Shown: in pieces, positions 16,139-24,185 of the stretch | How the letters are laid out: every line of letters begins with the position of its first letter | Numbering within the stretch: the stretch's first letter is position 1 | Assembly: GCA_051872535.1 (NCBI GenBank) | Contig: JBJEDY010000048.1 | Span: forward strand, 1 to 40,804 | Origin: CAOJBM01 sp051872535 | GTDB taxonomy: Bacteria > Bacillota_I > Bacilli_A > RF39 > UBA660 | Length of the DNA stretch: 40,804 nucleotides | Direction of reading: 5' to 3' | The notes under the pieces: model-generated | What the model saw: the letters and a program-made list of their open reading frames with translations, nothing else | What the model was told of the DNA's origin: nothing | Databases searched by the model: none | Program-made: the position numbers and the translations under genes

Positions 16139-17032
16139 ATGGATTACAAGGAAATATTAAAACAAATATCTAAGAAAAATTTTTGGATAAGAAATTTAAT
16201 TATGATTATGGCTGTCTTTGTACTTGCTATTAACTATAATGTTTTCTTTTTACATAATAATTTAGTAGTTGGTGGAACAAGTGGCATAGCAACTATTATT
16301 CATTCTTTAACTGGTTTATCTCCATCAAAGTTTATATTTATCTTTAATTTTGTTCTAATTTTGATAAGTTTTATACTTCTTGGTAAAGAAAAAACTTCTA
16401 AAACAATAATTGGATCAATGATATATCCCGTTTTTGTAGAATTATCTATTCCGTTATGCAATAAAATAATACCTTATACTAACTTTGATAATATGTTCTT
16501 AACTATATTAGTAGCAGCATTAATATTTGGTATATGCAATGGTGTTATTTATAAAACGGGGTATACAACAGGCGGAGCAGACATTTTAATGCAAATAGTT
16601 AATAAATATTTCTTAATTCCCACAGGTAAGTCATCATTTTTTGTTAACTTCTTCATAGTTGGTGCTGGTGGTTTAGTCTTTGGATGGACAAAAGTTTTAT
16701 ATGCTATAATTATTATTGTTATCAACACCATAATTGTTGACCGAATGTTAATTGGTATCTCTGATAGCAAAATGTTCTTTATCTATACTAGTAAAGAAAG
16801 TGAAGTAGCAGGTTTCATTATAAATGAAATTCATGCTGGATATACAATATTAACAACAGAAGGTGGATATTCTAAAACAAAAAGAAAAATGATTATGTGT
16901 GTCGTACCAACTAAAGATTACTACCTATTTAAAGAATCTGTACTTCAAATAGACCCTAATGCTTTTTTCGTTATTAGCGATTGTTATGAAGTATCTGGCG
17001 GATTTAAAAGGACAAATTTACCATTTATTTAG
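16139..17032 (+). CDS. YitT family membrane protein
   Basis: A 297-residue membrane protein of the YitT/DUF161 + DUF2179 type. Five to six membrane helices fill residues 20-190, with the conserved VVGGTSGIATIIH and YKTGYTTGGADILMQIV glycine-rich loops. The C-terminal soluble DUF2179 domain (about 205-290) includes AGYTILTTEGGYSKTKRKMI and DPNAFFVISDCYEVSGGF. The family's function is uncertain. The ATG at 16139 follows TAGGTG, which contains the alternative GTG start at 16130. It lies directly upstream of ftsE but is separated from it by a terminator and promoter. Confidence 0.9.
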   Translation: MDYKEILKQISKKNFWIRNLIMIMAVFVLAINYNVFFLHNNLVVGGTSGIATIIHSLTGLSPSKFIFIFNFVLILISFILLGKEKTSKTIIGSMIYPVFVELSIPLCNKIIPYTNFDNMFLTILVAALIFGICNGVIYKTGYTTGGADILMQIVNKYFLIPTGKSSFFVNFFIVGAGGLVFGWTKVLYAIIIIVINTIIVDRMLIGISDSKMFFIYTSKESEVAGFIINEIHAGYTILTTEGGYSKTKRKMIMCVVPTKDYYLFKESVLQIDPNAFFVISDCYEVSGGFKRTNLPFI

Positions 17033-17041
17033 TGGTTTTTT
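17020..17041 (+). terminator. Short terminator at the end of the YitT gene
   Basis: ACCAT (17020-17024) pairs with GTGGT (17032-17036), followed by seven T. The stem starts in the coding sequence and crosses the stop codon. Confidence 0.5.
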
Positions 17042-17043
17042 TG

Positions 17044-17052
17044 TGGTATAAT
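17044..17052 (+). promoter_or_regulatory. Extended -10 promoter of ftsEX
   Basis: TGG precedes TATAAT (17047-17052), immediately after the terminator T run. At the 17-bp position upstream lies TTTATT, inside the terminator loop, which is a poor -35. Confidence 0.55.
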
Positions 17053-17075
17053 TGCTTACATAGTAGGTGGTAAAA

Positions 17076-17777
17076 GTGCGTTTTATTGAAATAAAGAATT
17101 GTTATAAAATATATAAAAATGGTGTAACAGCTTTAGCCGATTTATCATTGAGAATTGATAAAGGAGAGTTCGTCTTTATTATTGGCCCTACAGGAAGCGG
17201 AAAATCAACTTTAATTAAGACATTATATCGTGAAGAAAAACCAACAAAAGGGGAAGTAAATGTTGGAGGAATCAATGTTGCCAAATTAAGAAATGGTAGT
17301 GTTTATAAAATACGTCGTAAATTAGGAATAGTTTTTCAAGACTTTAAACTATTACCTAAACTAACAGTTTATGAAAATGTTGCTTTTGGGTTAGAAAGTT
17401 TAGGCCTAAAAGAAAGCGTTATTAAACCTAAAGTATTACTTGCTTTAGAACGAGTTGGTTTAAAAGAAAAGACAAGAAGTTTTCCTAATCAATTATCTGG
17501 TGGGGAACAACAAAGAGTTTGTATAGCAAGAGCTATTGTCAATGAACCAAAACTTTTAATTTGTGATGAACCAACAGGAAACCTAGATCCAGCAACTAGT
17601 AAAGAAGTTATGAAAGTAATTGATAATATTAATAAAGAATTAGGTACAACTATTATTATGGCAACACACGATAAAGAAATAGTTAACTCAATGAAAAAAA
17701 GAGTTATAACTATAGAACAAGGAGTTATAACTAGCGATGTTATGAAAGGAAAGTACAAAGTAAATGAGAGCAATTAG
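17076..17777 (+). CDS. ftsE: Cell-division ATP-binding protein FtsE
   Basis: A 233-residue ABC ATPase that pairs with FtsX at the membrane to control peptidoglycan hydrolases. Walker A is GPTGSGKST (about residue 38), followed by the Q-loop VFQDFKLLPKLTVYENVAFGLE, the signature LSGGEQQRVCIARAI, Walker B LLICDEPTGNLDP and the switch ATHD. It begins at GTG 17076: TAGGTGG (17064-17070) is the ribosome binding site and covers the upstream in-frame GTG at 17067. It overlaps ftsX by 14 bases. Confidence 0.96.
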   Translation: MRFIEIKNCYKIYKNGVTALADLSLRIDKGEFVFIIGPTGSGKSTLIKTLYREEKPTKGEVNVGGINVAKLRNGSVYKIRRKLGIVFQDFKLLPKLTVYENVAFGLESLGLKESVIKPKVLLALERVGLKEKTRSFPNQLSGGEQQRVCIARAIVNEPKLLICDEPTGNLDPATSKEVMKVIDNINKELGTTIIMATHDKEIVNSMKKRVITIEQGVITSDVMKGKYKVNESN

Positions 17778-18669
17778 AGTATTAGGAAGAAATATAAATA
17801 ATGCTTTTAAAAGCGTTTTTCGTAATCTAAGTCTTAGTTTAGCTTCTATTATTTGTACTACGATTACCTTAATTATTGTTTCTGTAGCTGTATTAATAAC
17901 AGTTAACTTAAATAGCTTTACTAAGGATTTAGAAAATGAAATAACAATTGTAGTTTTCTTAGATAGAGGTATAAATGAAGAACAAATAGAATCAGTAAAA
18001 AATAAAATATTAGCTTTAGACAATGTTGCTAAAGATACAATCGAAACTAAAACAGCAGAAGAAGTTAAAAATGAATTAATGAATGAACATGACTCATTCA
18101 AAAACATTATGAGTACATGGACAAAAGAAAATAATCCACTTCAACCAGAAATAATAGTTTCAGTTGAAGACGTAAAAGATATCGGTAAAACAGAAGAAGA
18201 GATTAATAAGTTAGAATTAGTAAATCATACTCAATGTGGAGAACAAATGGTTAAAGAACTACTATCAGTATTTAATATAGTTCACAATATAACTATTGGT
18301 ATTATTATTTCCCTTATAGTTGTAACAGTCTTCTTAATTTGTAATACAATAAAATTAACAATTTTTTCAAGAAGAAGTGAAATAGATATAATGCGCTTAG
18401 TAGGAACAAGTAATACTGTTATTAAACTACCATTTGTTATCGAAGGTTTATTTTTAGGAATAGCTGGGTCAATTATTCCAATTGTTTTAACAGTATATGG
18501 ATATATAATTGCCTATGATAAATTAGGTGGGTACTTTACATCTAGCATAATTAAAATGGTTAAACCAATGCCACTTATTATCTACGATTCATTATTACTA
18601 TTAATTATCGGTTCAGTAGTTGGTATGATAGGAAGCTACAGTTCTGTTAGAAAGTATTTGAAAATATAA
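17764..18669 (+). CDS. ftsX: Cell-division membrane protein FtsX
   Basis: A 301-residue permease-like protein. It has an N-terminal cytoplasmic part, a first membrane helix at about 24-46, and a large outer loop (about 50-165) that in the family contacts the partner hydrolase. Three C-terminal helices carry the FtsX motif RRSEIDIMRLVGTSNTVIKLPFVIEGLFLG. FtsEX couples ATP hydrolysis to activation of a coiled-coil M23 or NlpC/P60 hydrolase, and such a gene follows directly. The ATG overlaps ftsE, and the stop overlaps the hydrolase start. Confidence 0.95.
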   Translation: MRAIRVLGRNINNAFKSVFRNLSLSLASIICTTITLIIVSVAVLITVNLNSFTKDLENEITIVVFLDRGINEEQIESVKNKILALDNVAKDTIETKTAEEVKNELMNEHDSFKNIMSTWTKENNPLQPEIIVSVEDVKDIGKTEEEINKLELVNHTQCGEQMVKELLSVFNIVHNITIGIIISLIVVTVFLICNTIKLTIFSRRSEIDIMRLVGTSNTVIKLPFVIEGLFLGIAGSIIPIVLTVYGYIIAYDKLGGYFTSSIIKMVKPMPLIIYDSLLLLIIGSVVGMIGSYSSVRKYLKI

Positions 18670-19865
18670 TGAAGAAAATAATTAATTTCATTCTAATCTT
18701 TTGTTTATTACTAACTTGTGTAGCACCTATCACTACCCAAGCAGCACCTAAAACATTAAAAGATTACAAGAATGAATTAGCAGCTTTAAAAAATAAACAA
18801 CAGGAAAATAATCGTTTAACTAATGCTGCTATTGCCGAAATTAACTCTAAGAGAAATGCTATTATTCAAGCTAATAACGATATTGAAGCCAATGAAGGTA
18901 AAGTTGAGGAAGCTAAAGAGAAAGTTGAACAAAGTAAAAAAGATATTGAAATAAAAACTCAAGAGTTATATGACTTATTTACATACACACAAAGTGTTGA
19001 TACTGAACAAGTATATTTACAATTTGTTATGGAAGCAGACTCTATTGCTGACTTTATTGAACGAAGTGCTATTATTGATCAATTAGCAAATTACCAAGAA
19101 GAAGAATTAAGCCGTCTTGAAAACCTAATTAAAATTAATGAAAGTCTTCAAGTAACTCTTGAAGAAGAAAATGTTGCTTTAGAAAATTCTATAACTCAAT
19201 ATGAAAAGAAAATTACAGAATTAGAAGCTTATATGAATTCGCTTGCATCTGTAGGTCTTGATTATAAACAACAAATAAAAGCTCAAGAAGAATTGATTGC
19301 AATCTACGAAAAAGCAGGATGTACTGATAATGATTCTGTTGATGTCTGTTATTATAGCAAATTATATAATGCTAAAAATTTCATTAAACCATTATCAAGC
19401 GCTGTTGTAACCCAAGCTTATTCTGCTTCCCATAATGGAATTGACTTAAGTGGTTCAGGTATTTCTGGACAACCAATCTATGCTCCAGCAGCTGGAGTAG
19501 TAGCATCAGCTACTTATAAAAATAAATGTGGTGGAAATATTGTTCATATTCATCATTACATTAATGGAGTAGCCTATACTACTACATATGGGCATATGAA
19601 AGAAATCTATGTTAAACCTGGTCAAACTGTTGATGCTACAACTGTTATTGGTACAGTAGGTGGGGGAAGAGATACTTGGTCTTATGATTCTTGTACTACG
19701 GGTGCCCACTTACATTACACTGTAGCAAAAGGGCATTACTTATCCAATGGTACTGATGGTTATACTAGTTGGAGTACTTTTTCAAAAAACTGGTATCCAT
19801 CTGGAAATGAAGAATTAACTGGTATTAAAAATTATCGAGGATATCGTTGGACAAGAAGATATTGA
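18669..19865 (+). CDS. FtsEX-linked secreted M23 peptidase with coiled coil
   Basis: A 398-residue secreted hydrolase like EnvC or PcsB-type partners of FtsEX. A signal peptide (about residues 1-25, cleavage after TTQA) is followed by a long coiled coil (about 28-215, rich in K/E/Q/N heptads) and a C-terminal M23 domain (about 245-350) with HNGIDLS and GAHLHYT zinc ligands. Two cysteines in CTDNDSVDVC and two more within the peptidase could form disulphides. The ATG overlaps the ftsX stop (TAATG). Gene order ftsE-ftsX-hydrolase strongly implies the division pair activates this enzyme at the septum; that is inference from family knowledge. Confidence 0.92.
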   Translation: MKKIINFILIFCLLLTCVAPITTQAAPKTLKDYKNELAALKNKQQENNRLTNAAIAEINSKRNAIIQANNDIEANEGKVEEAKEKVEQSKKDIEIKTQELYDLFTYTQSVDTEQVYLQFVMEADSIADFIERSAIIDQLANYQEEELSRLENLIKINESLQVTLEEENVALENSITQYEKKITELEAYMNSLASVGLDYKQQIKAQEELIAIYEKAGCTDNDSVDVCYYSKLYNAKNFIKPLSSAVVTQAYSASHNGIDLSGSGISGQPIYAPAAGVVASATYKNKCGGNIVHIHHYINGVAYTTTYGHMKEIYVKPGQTVDATTVIGTVGGGRDTWSYDSCTTGAHLHYTVAKGHYLSNGTDGYTSWSTFSKNWYPSGNEELTGIKNYRGYRWTRRY

Positions 19866-19869
19866 TATG

Positions 19870-19895
19870 AAGACTGCAAACAGCAGTCTTTTTTC
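19870..19895 (+). terminator. Terminator after the ftsEX operon
   Basis: AAGACTGC (19870-19877), loop AAACA, GCAGTCTT (19883-19890), then further T. A clear, GC-richer intrinsic terminator. Confidence 0.9.
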
Positions 19896-19908
19896 TTCCC
19901 TAAATATA

Positions 19909-19917
19909 TGATAATAT
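19909..19917 (+). promoter_or_regulatory. Possible extended -10 promoter of the DHHW/MBOAT pair
   Basis: TGA precedes TAATAT (19912-19917). No convincing -35 is visible. It lies inside an inverted repeat (TTCCCTAA 19896-19903, TTAGGGAA 19931-19938). Confidence 0.4.
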
Positions 19918-19944
19918 ATTAATTAGAAAGTTAGGGAAAACATA

Positions 19945-21135
19945 ATGAAAAAAGACAAATTCTTATTAATAGCATTTATATCAATAATATTTTCAGTATT
20001 ACTATTATATCCAGTTACATACTACTTTGTCAGAACTGGAAAAGTAAAAATTGTAATGACTGATAACTGGCAATTTTTTTCTCCAGTTAAAGAAAATAGT
20101 ATTGTTGATAAAATAAATAATAAAATTAATTCTAAGAAAATATCTTTAGAAAATCGAATTACTAATTATTTCCCTTTTTATATTAAAATTAATACTTTAT
20201 ATGAAAATGCTAACTATTTAACAAATTCTTTTATTTATGACAATATACCTATTAAAAAGAACTCTGATGGTGATTTATTATTCTATAATAAAAAAGATGA
20301 GTTATTTTATTTAGAAACATCATATGGTAAAGAAGAATTAGATCAAAGATTAAATGATCAAATTGCTTTTTTTAATAATCTAAGTAATCAAGGAATTGAT
20401 ATTTCCATTTATATTCCAACTAGGTATGAACTTACTACTTTAAAGAAGAATAATCTTAATAGCTATATTGATAAATTTGAAAAAGAATTAAATAATGATA
20501 TTAAAGTAAGTCATATGAATATTGAAAGTATTGAAGAATATAAACAAAACTTCTATCTTACAGATCATCACTGGTCAATGATAGGTGCTTTAAATGGATA
20601 TACAAGTATTATGAATCTACTTGGTGTACCTTCTTTAGACACGTTTTCCTTAAAAACATATGATTCTGTTAAGTTTTACGGAACAATGGCTAAAACATCA
20701 ATGCTAAAAAATAAATATGATTACTTACAAGATATTGATTTAAATTTAAAATATGATGTTTTAGTTAATGGTAAAGAACCAAGTGAAAAATTCAAACCAC
20801 GAGAGTTGAAAAAATCAAATAATGACTTTTATGATTACTATGTAAGTTATTTTAATGGTCAATATGGAGAAATAACTTATGACTATCACGATGAATCAAA
20901 AGATAATCTTTTAATAATATCTGATTCCTATGTATGGGAAATAGATTATTTAATTGCAGCTTCTTTTAATAAAACATATGTTATTAACTTAAGATATGAT
21001 GAATTTGTTAATAATAAATTAGATTTATCTTCATATATGGGAAAAAACGATATTGATAAAGTTTTATTCTTATATGAAGGAGGAAGTATTCTCTTTGATC
21101 AAAATAACTACAATATGAAAGATAGGGTGATATAA
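19945..21135 (+). CDS. DHHW/AlgX-like SGNH-type acyl-transfer protein
   Basis: A 396-residue protein with an N-terminal membrane anchor (about residues 5-29) and an outward domain. TDHHWSMIGALNGY, near residue 208, is the DHHW motif of the DHHW/AlgX-J superfamily, whose members handle acetyl groups on polysaccharides outside the cell. ISDSYVWEIDYLIA, near 326, supplies the second conserved block, with the serine in the SDS context expected for an SGNH nucleophile. It is one base away from the MBOAT gene, and this two-gene arrangement is the standard acylation module. The target polymer is not visible here. Confidence 0.85.
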   Translation: MKKDKFLLIAFISIIFSVLLLYPVTYYFVRTGKVKIVMTDNWQFFSPVKENSIVDKINNKINSKKISLENRITNYFPFYIKINTLYENANYLTNSFIYDNIPIKKNSDGDLLFYNKKDELFYLETSYGKEELDQRLNDQIAFFNNLSNQGIDISIYIPTRYELTTLKKNNLNSYIDKFEKELNNDIKVSHMNIESIEEYKQNFYLTDHHWSMIGALNGYTSIMNLLGVPSLDTFSLKTYDSVKFYGTMAKTSMLKNKYDYLQDIDLNLKYDVLVNGKEPSEKFKPRELKKSNNDFYDYYVSYFNGQYGEITYDYHDESKDNLLIISDSYVWEIDYLIAASFNKTYVINLRYDEFVNNKLDLSSYMGKNDIDKVLFLYEGGSILFDQNNYNMKDRVI

Positions 21136-21136
21136 A

Positions 21137-22507
21137 ATGGTTTTTTCTAGCTTAATCTTTTTATTCTTCTTTCTGCCAATCTTTTTAATCTGTTATTTTA
21201 TACCGAAAAAAAGAAATATTCGAAATTTTATTTTACTAATTTTTTCTTTATCTTTTTATGCTTATGGAGAACCAATTTACATTCTTTTAATGATTTTATC
21301 CATCTTAGTTAATTATATACTCACAAAGGAAATGTCTAAAAGAAATAGTAAAGCTCTTTTTATAGTTTTACTTTCTTTCAACATAGGTCTATTATTAGTT
21401 TTTAAATATTGTAATTTCTTTTTTGAAAATATTAATAACATCTTTAACTTAAATCTTAATTATTTAAAAATAACTTTACCAATTGGGATAAGTTTCTATA
21501 CATTTCAAGCTTTAACTTATGTTATAGATGTATACAATAAAAAAGTGTCTGTTCAAAATAGTATTATCAAACTTGGATGTTATATTAGTGCTTTTCCTCA
21601 ATTAATTGCTGGACCAATTGTAAGATATAGTACTGTAAATGAAGAACTTGAGAATAGAAAAGAAAATATTGCTGACTTTAGCGCTGGTATTCGTAGATTT
21701 ATTGTTGGTTTAGCTAAGAAAGCAATTATAGCAAATGAACTAGCTTATGTTGCGGATAGTTTATTAGGATATTCTCTTCCAACAATAGGATTTATTGGTG
21801 TATTTTTGGGAGCTATTGCTTATACTCTTCAAATCTATTATGACTTTTCTGGATATTCTGATATGGCTATTGGGTTAGGACGAATGTTAGGATTTCATTA
21901 CTTAGAAAACTTTAATTTCCCATATATTTCTAAGAGTATTACTGATTTTTGGCGTAGATGGCATATATCATTATCAAGTTTTTTCAGAGATTATGTATAT
22001 ATTCCATTAGGAGGAAATAGATGTAGTAAATTCAAAAATATCATTAATATCTTAATTGTTTGGACTTTAACCGGATTATGGCATGGTTCAAGTTGGAACT
22101 TTGTTTTATGGGGATTATATTATGGAATATTATTAATTGTTGAAAAGTTTATCTTAAAGAATGTCTTAGAAAAAACTCCTAACTTTATAAAACATATTTA
22201 TACTCTATTATTAGTAGTAATTGCATGGATAATATTTTACTATACAGATCTAAGATCTTTAGGTGAAGCACTTAAATCATTGATTGGACTTAATGGATTT
22301 GGTAATATAAATGCAATTATTCACTTACAAGTATTTAAAGTTAGAACAATTATTATCTTTGTTTTAGCATTATTATTTAGTGTACCAGTTAAAGTATTAA
22401 AAAAAGATAGTATAATAAAAGATATCATTCTAATAATAATTTTCTTATTAAGTGTTATTTTTATTGTTGCTTCTAGTTATAATCCATTTATTTATTTTCG
22501 TTTTTAA
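21137..22507 (+). CDS. MBOAT family O-acyltransferase (AlgI-like)
   Basis: A 456-residue polytopic membrane acyltransferase with about ten or more helices. The start VFSSLIFLFFFLPIFLICYF is characteristic of AlgI/DltB-like proteins. LPIGISFYTFQALTYVIDVY, then AGPIVRY, YDFSGYSDMAIGLGRMLGF, the FWRRWHISLSSFFRDYVYIPLGGNR block and the catalytic-histidine LTGLWHGSSWNFVLWG region are all present. It passes acyl groups across the membrane to the adjacent DHHW protein, probably for wall polymer or exopolysaccharide O-acetylation. No dltA/dltC neighbours are present, so an AlgI-type role is more likely than teichoic-acid D-alanylation. Confidence 0.93.
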   Translation: MVFSSLIFLFFFLPIFLICYFIPKKRNIRNFILLIFSLSFYAYGEPIYILLMILSILVNYILTKEMSKRNSKALFIVLLSFNIGLLLVFKYCNFFFENINNIFNLNLNYLKITLPIGISFYTFQALTYVIDVYNKKVSVQNSIIKLGCYISAFPQLIAGPIVRYSTVNEELENRKENIADFSAGIRRFIVGLAKKAIIANELAYVADSLLGYSLPTIGFIGVFLGAIAYTLQIYYDFSGYSDMAIGLGRMLGFHYLENFNFPYISKSITDFWRRWHISLSSFFRDYVYIPLGGNRCSKFKNIINILIVWTLTGLWHGSSWNFVLWGLYYGILLIVEKFILKNVLEKTPNFIKHIYTLLLVVIAWIIFYYTDLRSLGEALKSLIGLNGFGNINAIIHLQVFKVRTIIIFVLALLFSVPVKVLKKDSIIKDIILIIIFLLSVIFIVASSYNPFIYFRF

Positions 22508-22565
22508 AGAGATAACTAAAATAATTGGGATTATTTAATTATAATAATGAAAAGAAGGTGATTAT

Positions 22566-23498
22566 ATGACATTTACAACTAAAGTAAAAGAAGAAATGAC
22601 AACACTTGTTACGGACAAAATAGAAACTTCTTGTGAACTATCGGCATTTATTCGTTTTGATGGTCAAATCAAAAAAGATCATATAACCCTTACAATTGAA
22701 AATGCCGGTATTGCAAGAAGAATTTATAAAGCGATTAAAGAACTATATAATGTTAGTGCGAAAATTATTGTTCGAAACCAAAAAAGATTTCGGGTTAAAC
22801 AAATCTATATTTTAGAGATATTTGAAAAAGTAGATATAATTTTAGCTTCTTTAGCAATTGTAAAAGATAACAAAGTTGTCCTTCCTGATGAATACTACTT
22901 AGAATCTAATGAAGAAAAAATAGCATATATTAGGGGAATTTTCCTTTCTTGTGGAAGCCTTAATGATCCAAGTAGAAGTGGATATCATTTAGAATTTACT
23001 ATTTCCACCAAAAAAGAAGCAACCTTTATAAGCTCTTTACTTAAAAAATTCTATATAACATCAAAGATTTTAAAAAGAAGTAATCATTATATGGTATATG
23101 TTAAATCAGCGGAAATGATAAGTGATTTAATTCGTATGTTTGGAGCATATAACTCTTTATTCTATTTTGAAGATATTCGTATTTATCGTGACCATAAGAA
23201 TATGGTTAATCGTCTAAATAATTGCGAAATAGCTAATACTGAAAAAACGATTAAAACTGGTTTAAAACAATTAGAAGCAATTAAGTATTTAAAAGATAAT
23301 GATTTAATTGATTTATTAGATGATCGCATTAAAGAAGTAATTTCTTATCGAGAAAAATATCCAGAAACTTCATATTCCGAATTAGCTGAAATTATTTCAA
23401 TGGAAACTGGTAAAAAAATTGGGAAATCTGGTATTAATCACTATTTTATAAAAATTAATAAATTAGTAGAAAATCATAAAGAAAGAAGTTCCATTTAG
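22566..23498 (+). CDS. whiA: DNA-binding protein WhiA
   Basis: A 310-residue WhiA. The N-terminal half is a degenerate LAGLIDADG-homing-endonuclease fold, with MTFTTKVKEEMTTL at the start and AYIRGIFLSCGSLNDPSRSGYHLEF in the centre. The C-terminal helix-turn-helix contains SYSELAEIISMETGKKIGKSGINHYFIKI. In Bacillus WhiA influences cell division and chromosome segregation; in actinomycetes it acts in sporulation. AAGAAGGTG gives the ribosome binding site. A TATAAT at 22540-22545 may be the -10 box, without a clear -35. It converges on clpP with a shared terminator; the usual rapZ and yvcK genes are missing upstream. Confidence 0.94.
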   Translation: MTFTTKVKEEMTTLVTDKIETSCELSAFIRFDGQIKKDHITLTIENAGIARRIYKAIKELYNVSAKIIVRNQKRFRVKQIYILEIFEKVDIILASLAIVKDNKVVLPDEYYLESNEEKIAYIRGIFLSCGSLNDPSRSGYHLEFTISTKKEATFISSLLKKFYITSKILKRSNHYMVYVKSAEMISDLIRMFGAYNSLFYFEDIRIYRDHKNMVNRLNNCEIANTEKTIKTGLKQLEAIKYLKDNDLIDLLDDRIKEVISYREKYPETSYSELAEIISMETGKKIGKSGINHYFIKINKLVENHKERSSI

Positions 23499-23507
23499 AA
23501 CTTCTTT
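23482..23507. terminator. Bidirectional terminator across the whiA and clpP ends
   Basis: AAAGAAGTTC (23482-23491), loop CATTTA, GAACTTCTTT (23498-23507). The left arm is whiA coding sequence, the stop of whiA lies at 23496-23498, and the right arm reaches the clpP stop. Confidence 0.85.
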
Positions 23508-24076
23508 TATAATACTTTGTCAACAATTCCATACTTTAAAGCTTCATCAGCATCTAAGTAGTAATCTCTTTCTGTATCTTTACAAATTTTTGAGTATTTA
23601 TTATTTGTATTTTTAGCTAATATTTTATTTAACTTTTTCTTAATTTTTAAAATTCTTTCAGCTGCTATCTTTATATCTGTTGCTTGTCCGTTTGCACCTC
23701 CTAAAGGTTGATGAATCATTATTTCAGAATTAGGTAGAGCATATCTTTTTCCTTTCTTTCCACAACTAAGCAAGAATGCACCCATACTAGCTGCCATTCC
23801 AACTACAATAGTAGATACATCGCTTTTAATAAAGTTCATTGTATCCATAATTGCTAAACCTGCAGTAACTGATCCTCCTGGACTATTGATATAAAGATTA
23901 ATATCATTATGACTAAGTGAGTCTAAATATAAAAGTTCACTAACAATAATATTGCTAGTAATATCATTAATCTCACCTGAAATAAAAACAATTCGATCTT
24001 TTAAAAGTCTTGAATATAAATCGTATGCATATTCATGATTACTATTTTTTTCAATGACTGTAGGAATTATGTTCAA
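23507..24076 (-). CDS. clpP: ATP-dependent Clp protease proteolytic subunit ClpP
   Basis: A 189-residue serine protease subunit that forms the double-heptamer core used with ClpC/ClpX/ClpE. The catalytic serine is in GMAASMGAFLL (about residue 95), the histidine in IMIHQPLGG (about 120) and the aspartate in CKDTERDYYLDADEAL (about 170). Start choice: an in-frame GTG at 24085 falls inside the AGGTG ribosome binding site, so the start is TTG at 24076. That gives MNIIPTVIEK, which closely matches the mature Bacillus start. Length is close to the family norm (about 195). Confidence 0.95.
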   Translation of the reverse strand: MNIIPTVIEKNSNHEYAYDLYSRLLKDRIVFISGEINDITSNIIVSELLYLDSLSHNDINLYINSPGGSVTAGLAIMDTMNFIKSDVSTIVVGMAASMGAFLLSCGKKGKRYALPNSEIMIHQPLGGANGQATDIKIAAERILKIKKKLNKILAKNTNNKYSKICKDTERDYYLDADEALKYGIVDKVL

Positions 24077-24130
24077 AATTATCACCTAATAATATCATAA
24101 GTAAATCAAATGTTTTTATACATGAAAAAT

Positions 24131-24159
24131 ATGACAAAACATAAAATGTTTGATAAAAT
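24131..24159 (+). promoter_or_regulatory. Promoter of the nucleoside kinase gene with a palindromic spacer
   Basis: ATGACA (24131-24136), 17 bp, then TAAAAT (24154-24159) with TG at 24151-24152. AAACAT AAA ATGTTT (24137-24151) is an inverted repeat filling almost the whole spacer, so a repressor could sit there. Confidence 0.55.
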
Positions 24160-24185
24160 AATAGAAGAATAAAGGGGAATGTTAT

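Noticed and set aside
24086..24185. CtsR or CIRCE heat-shock operators before clpP
   Set aside because: I looked for GGTCAAA tandem heptads and the CIRCE inverted repeat in the spacer and found neither.
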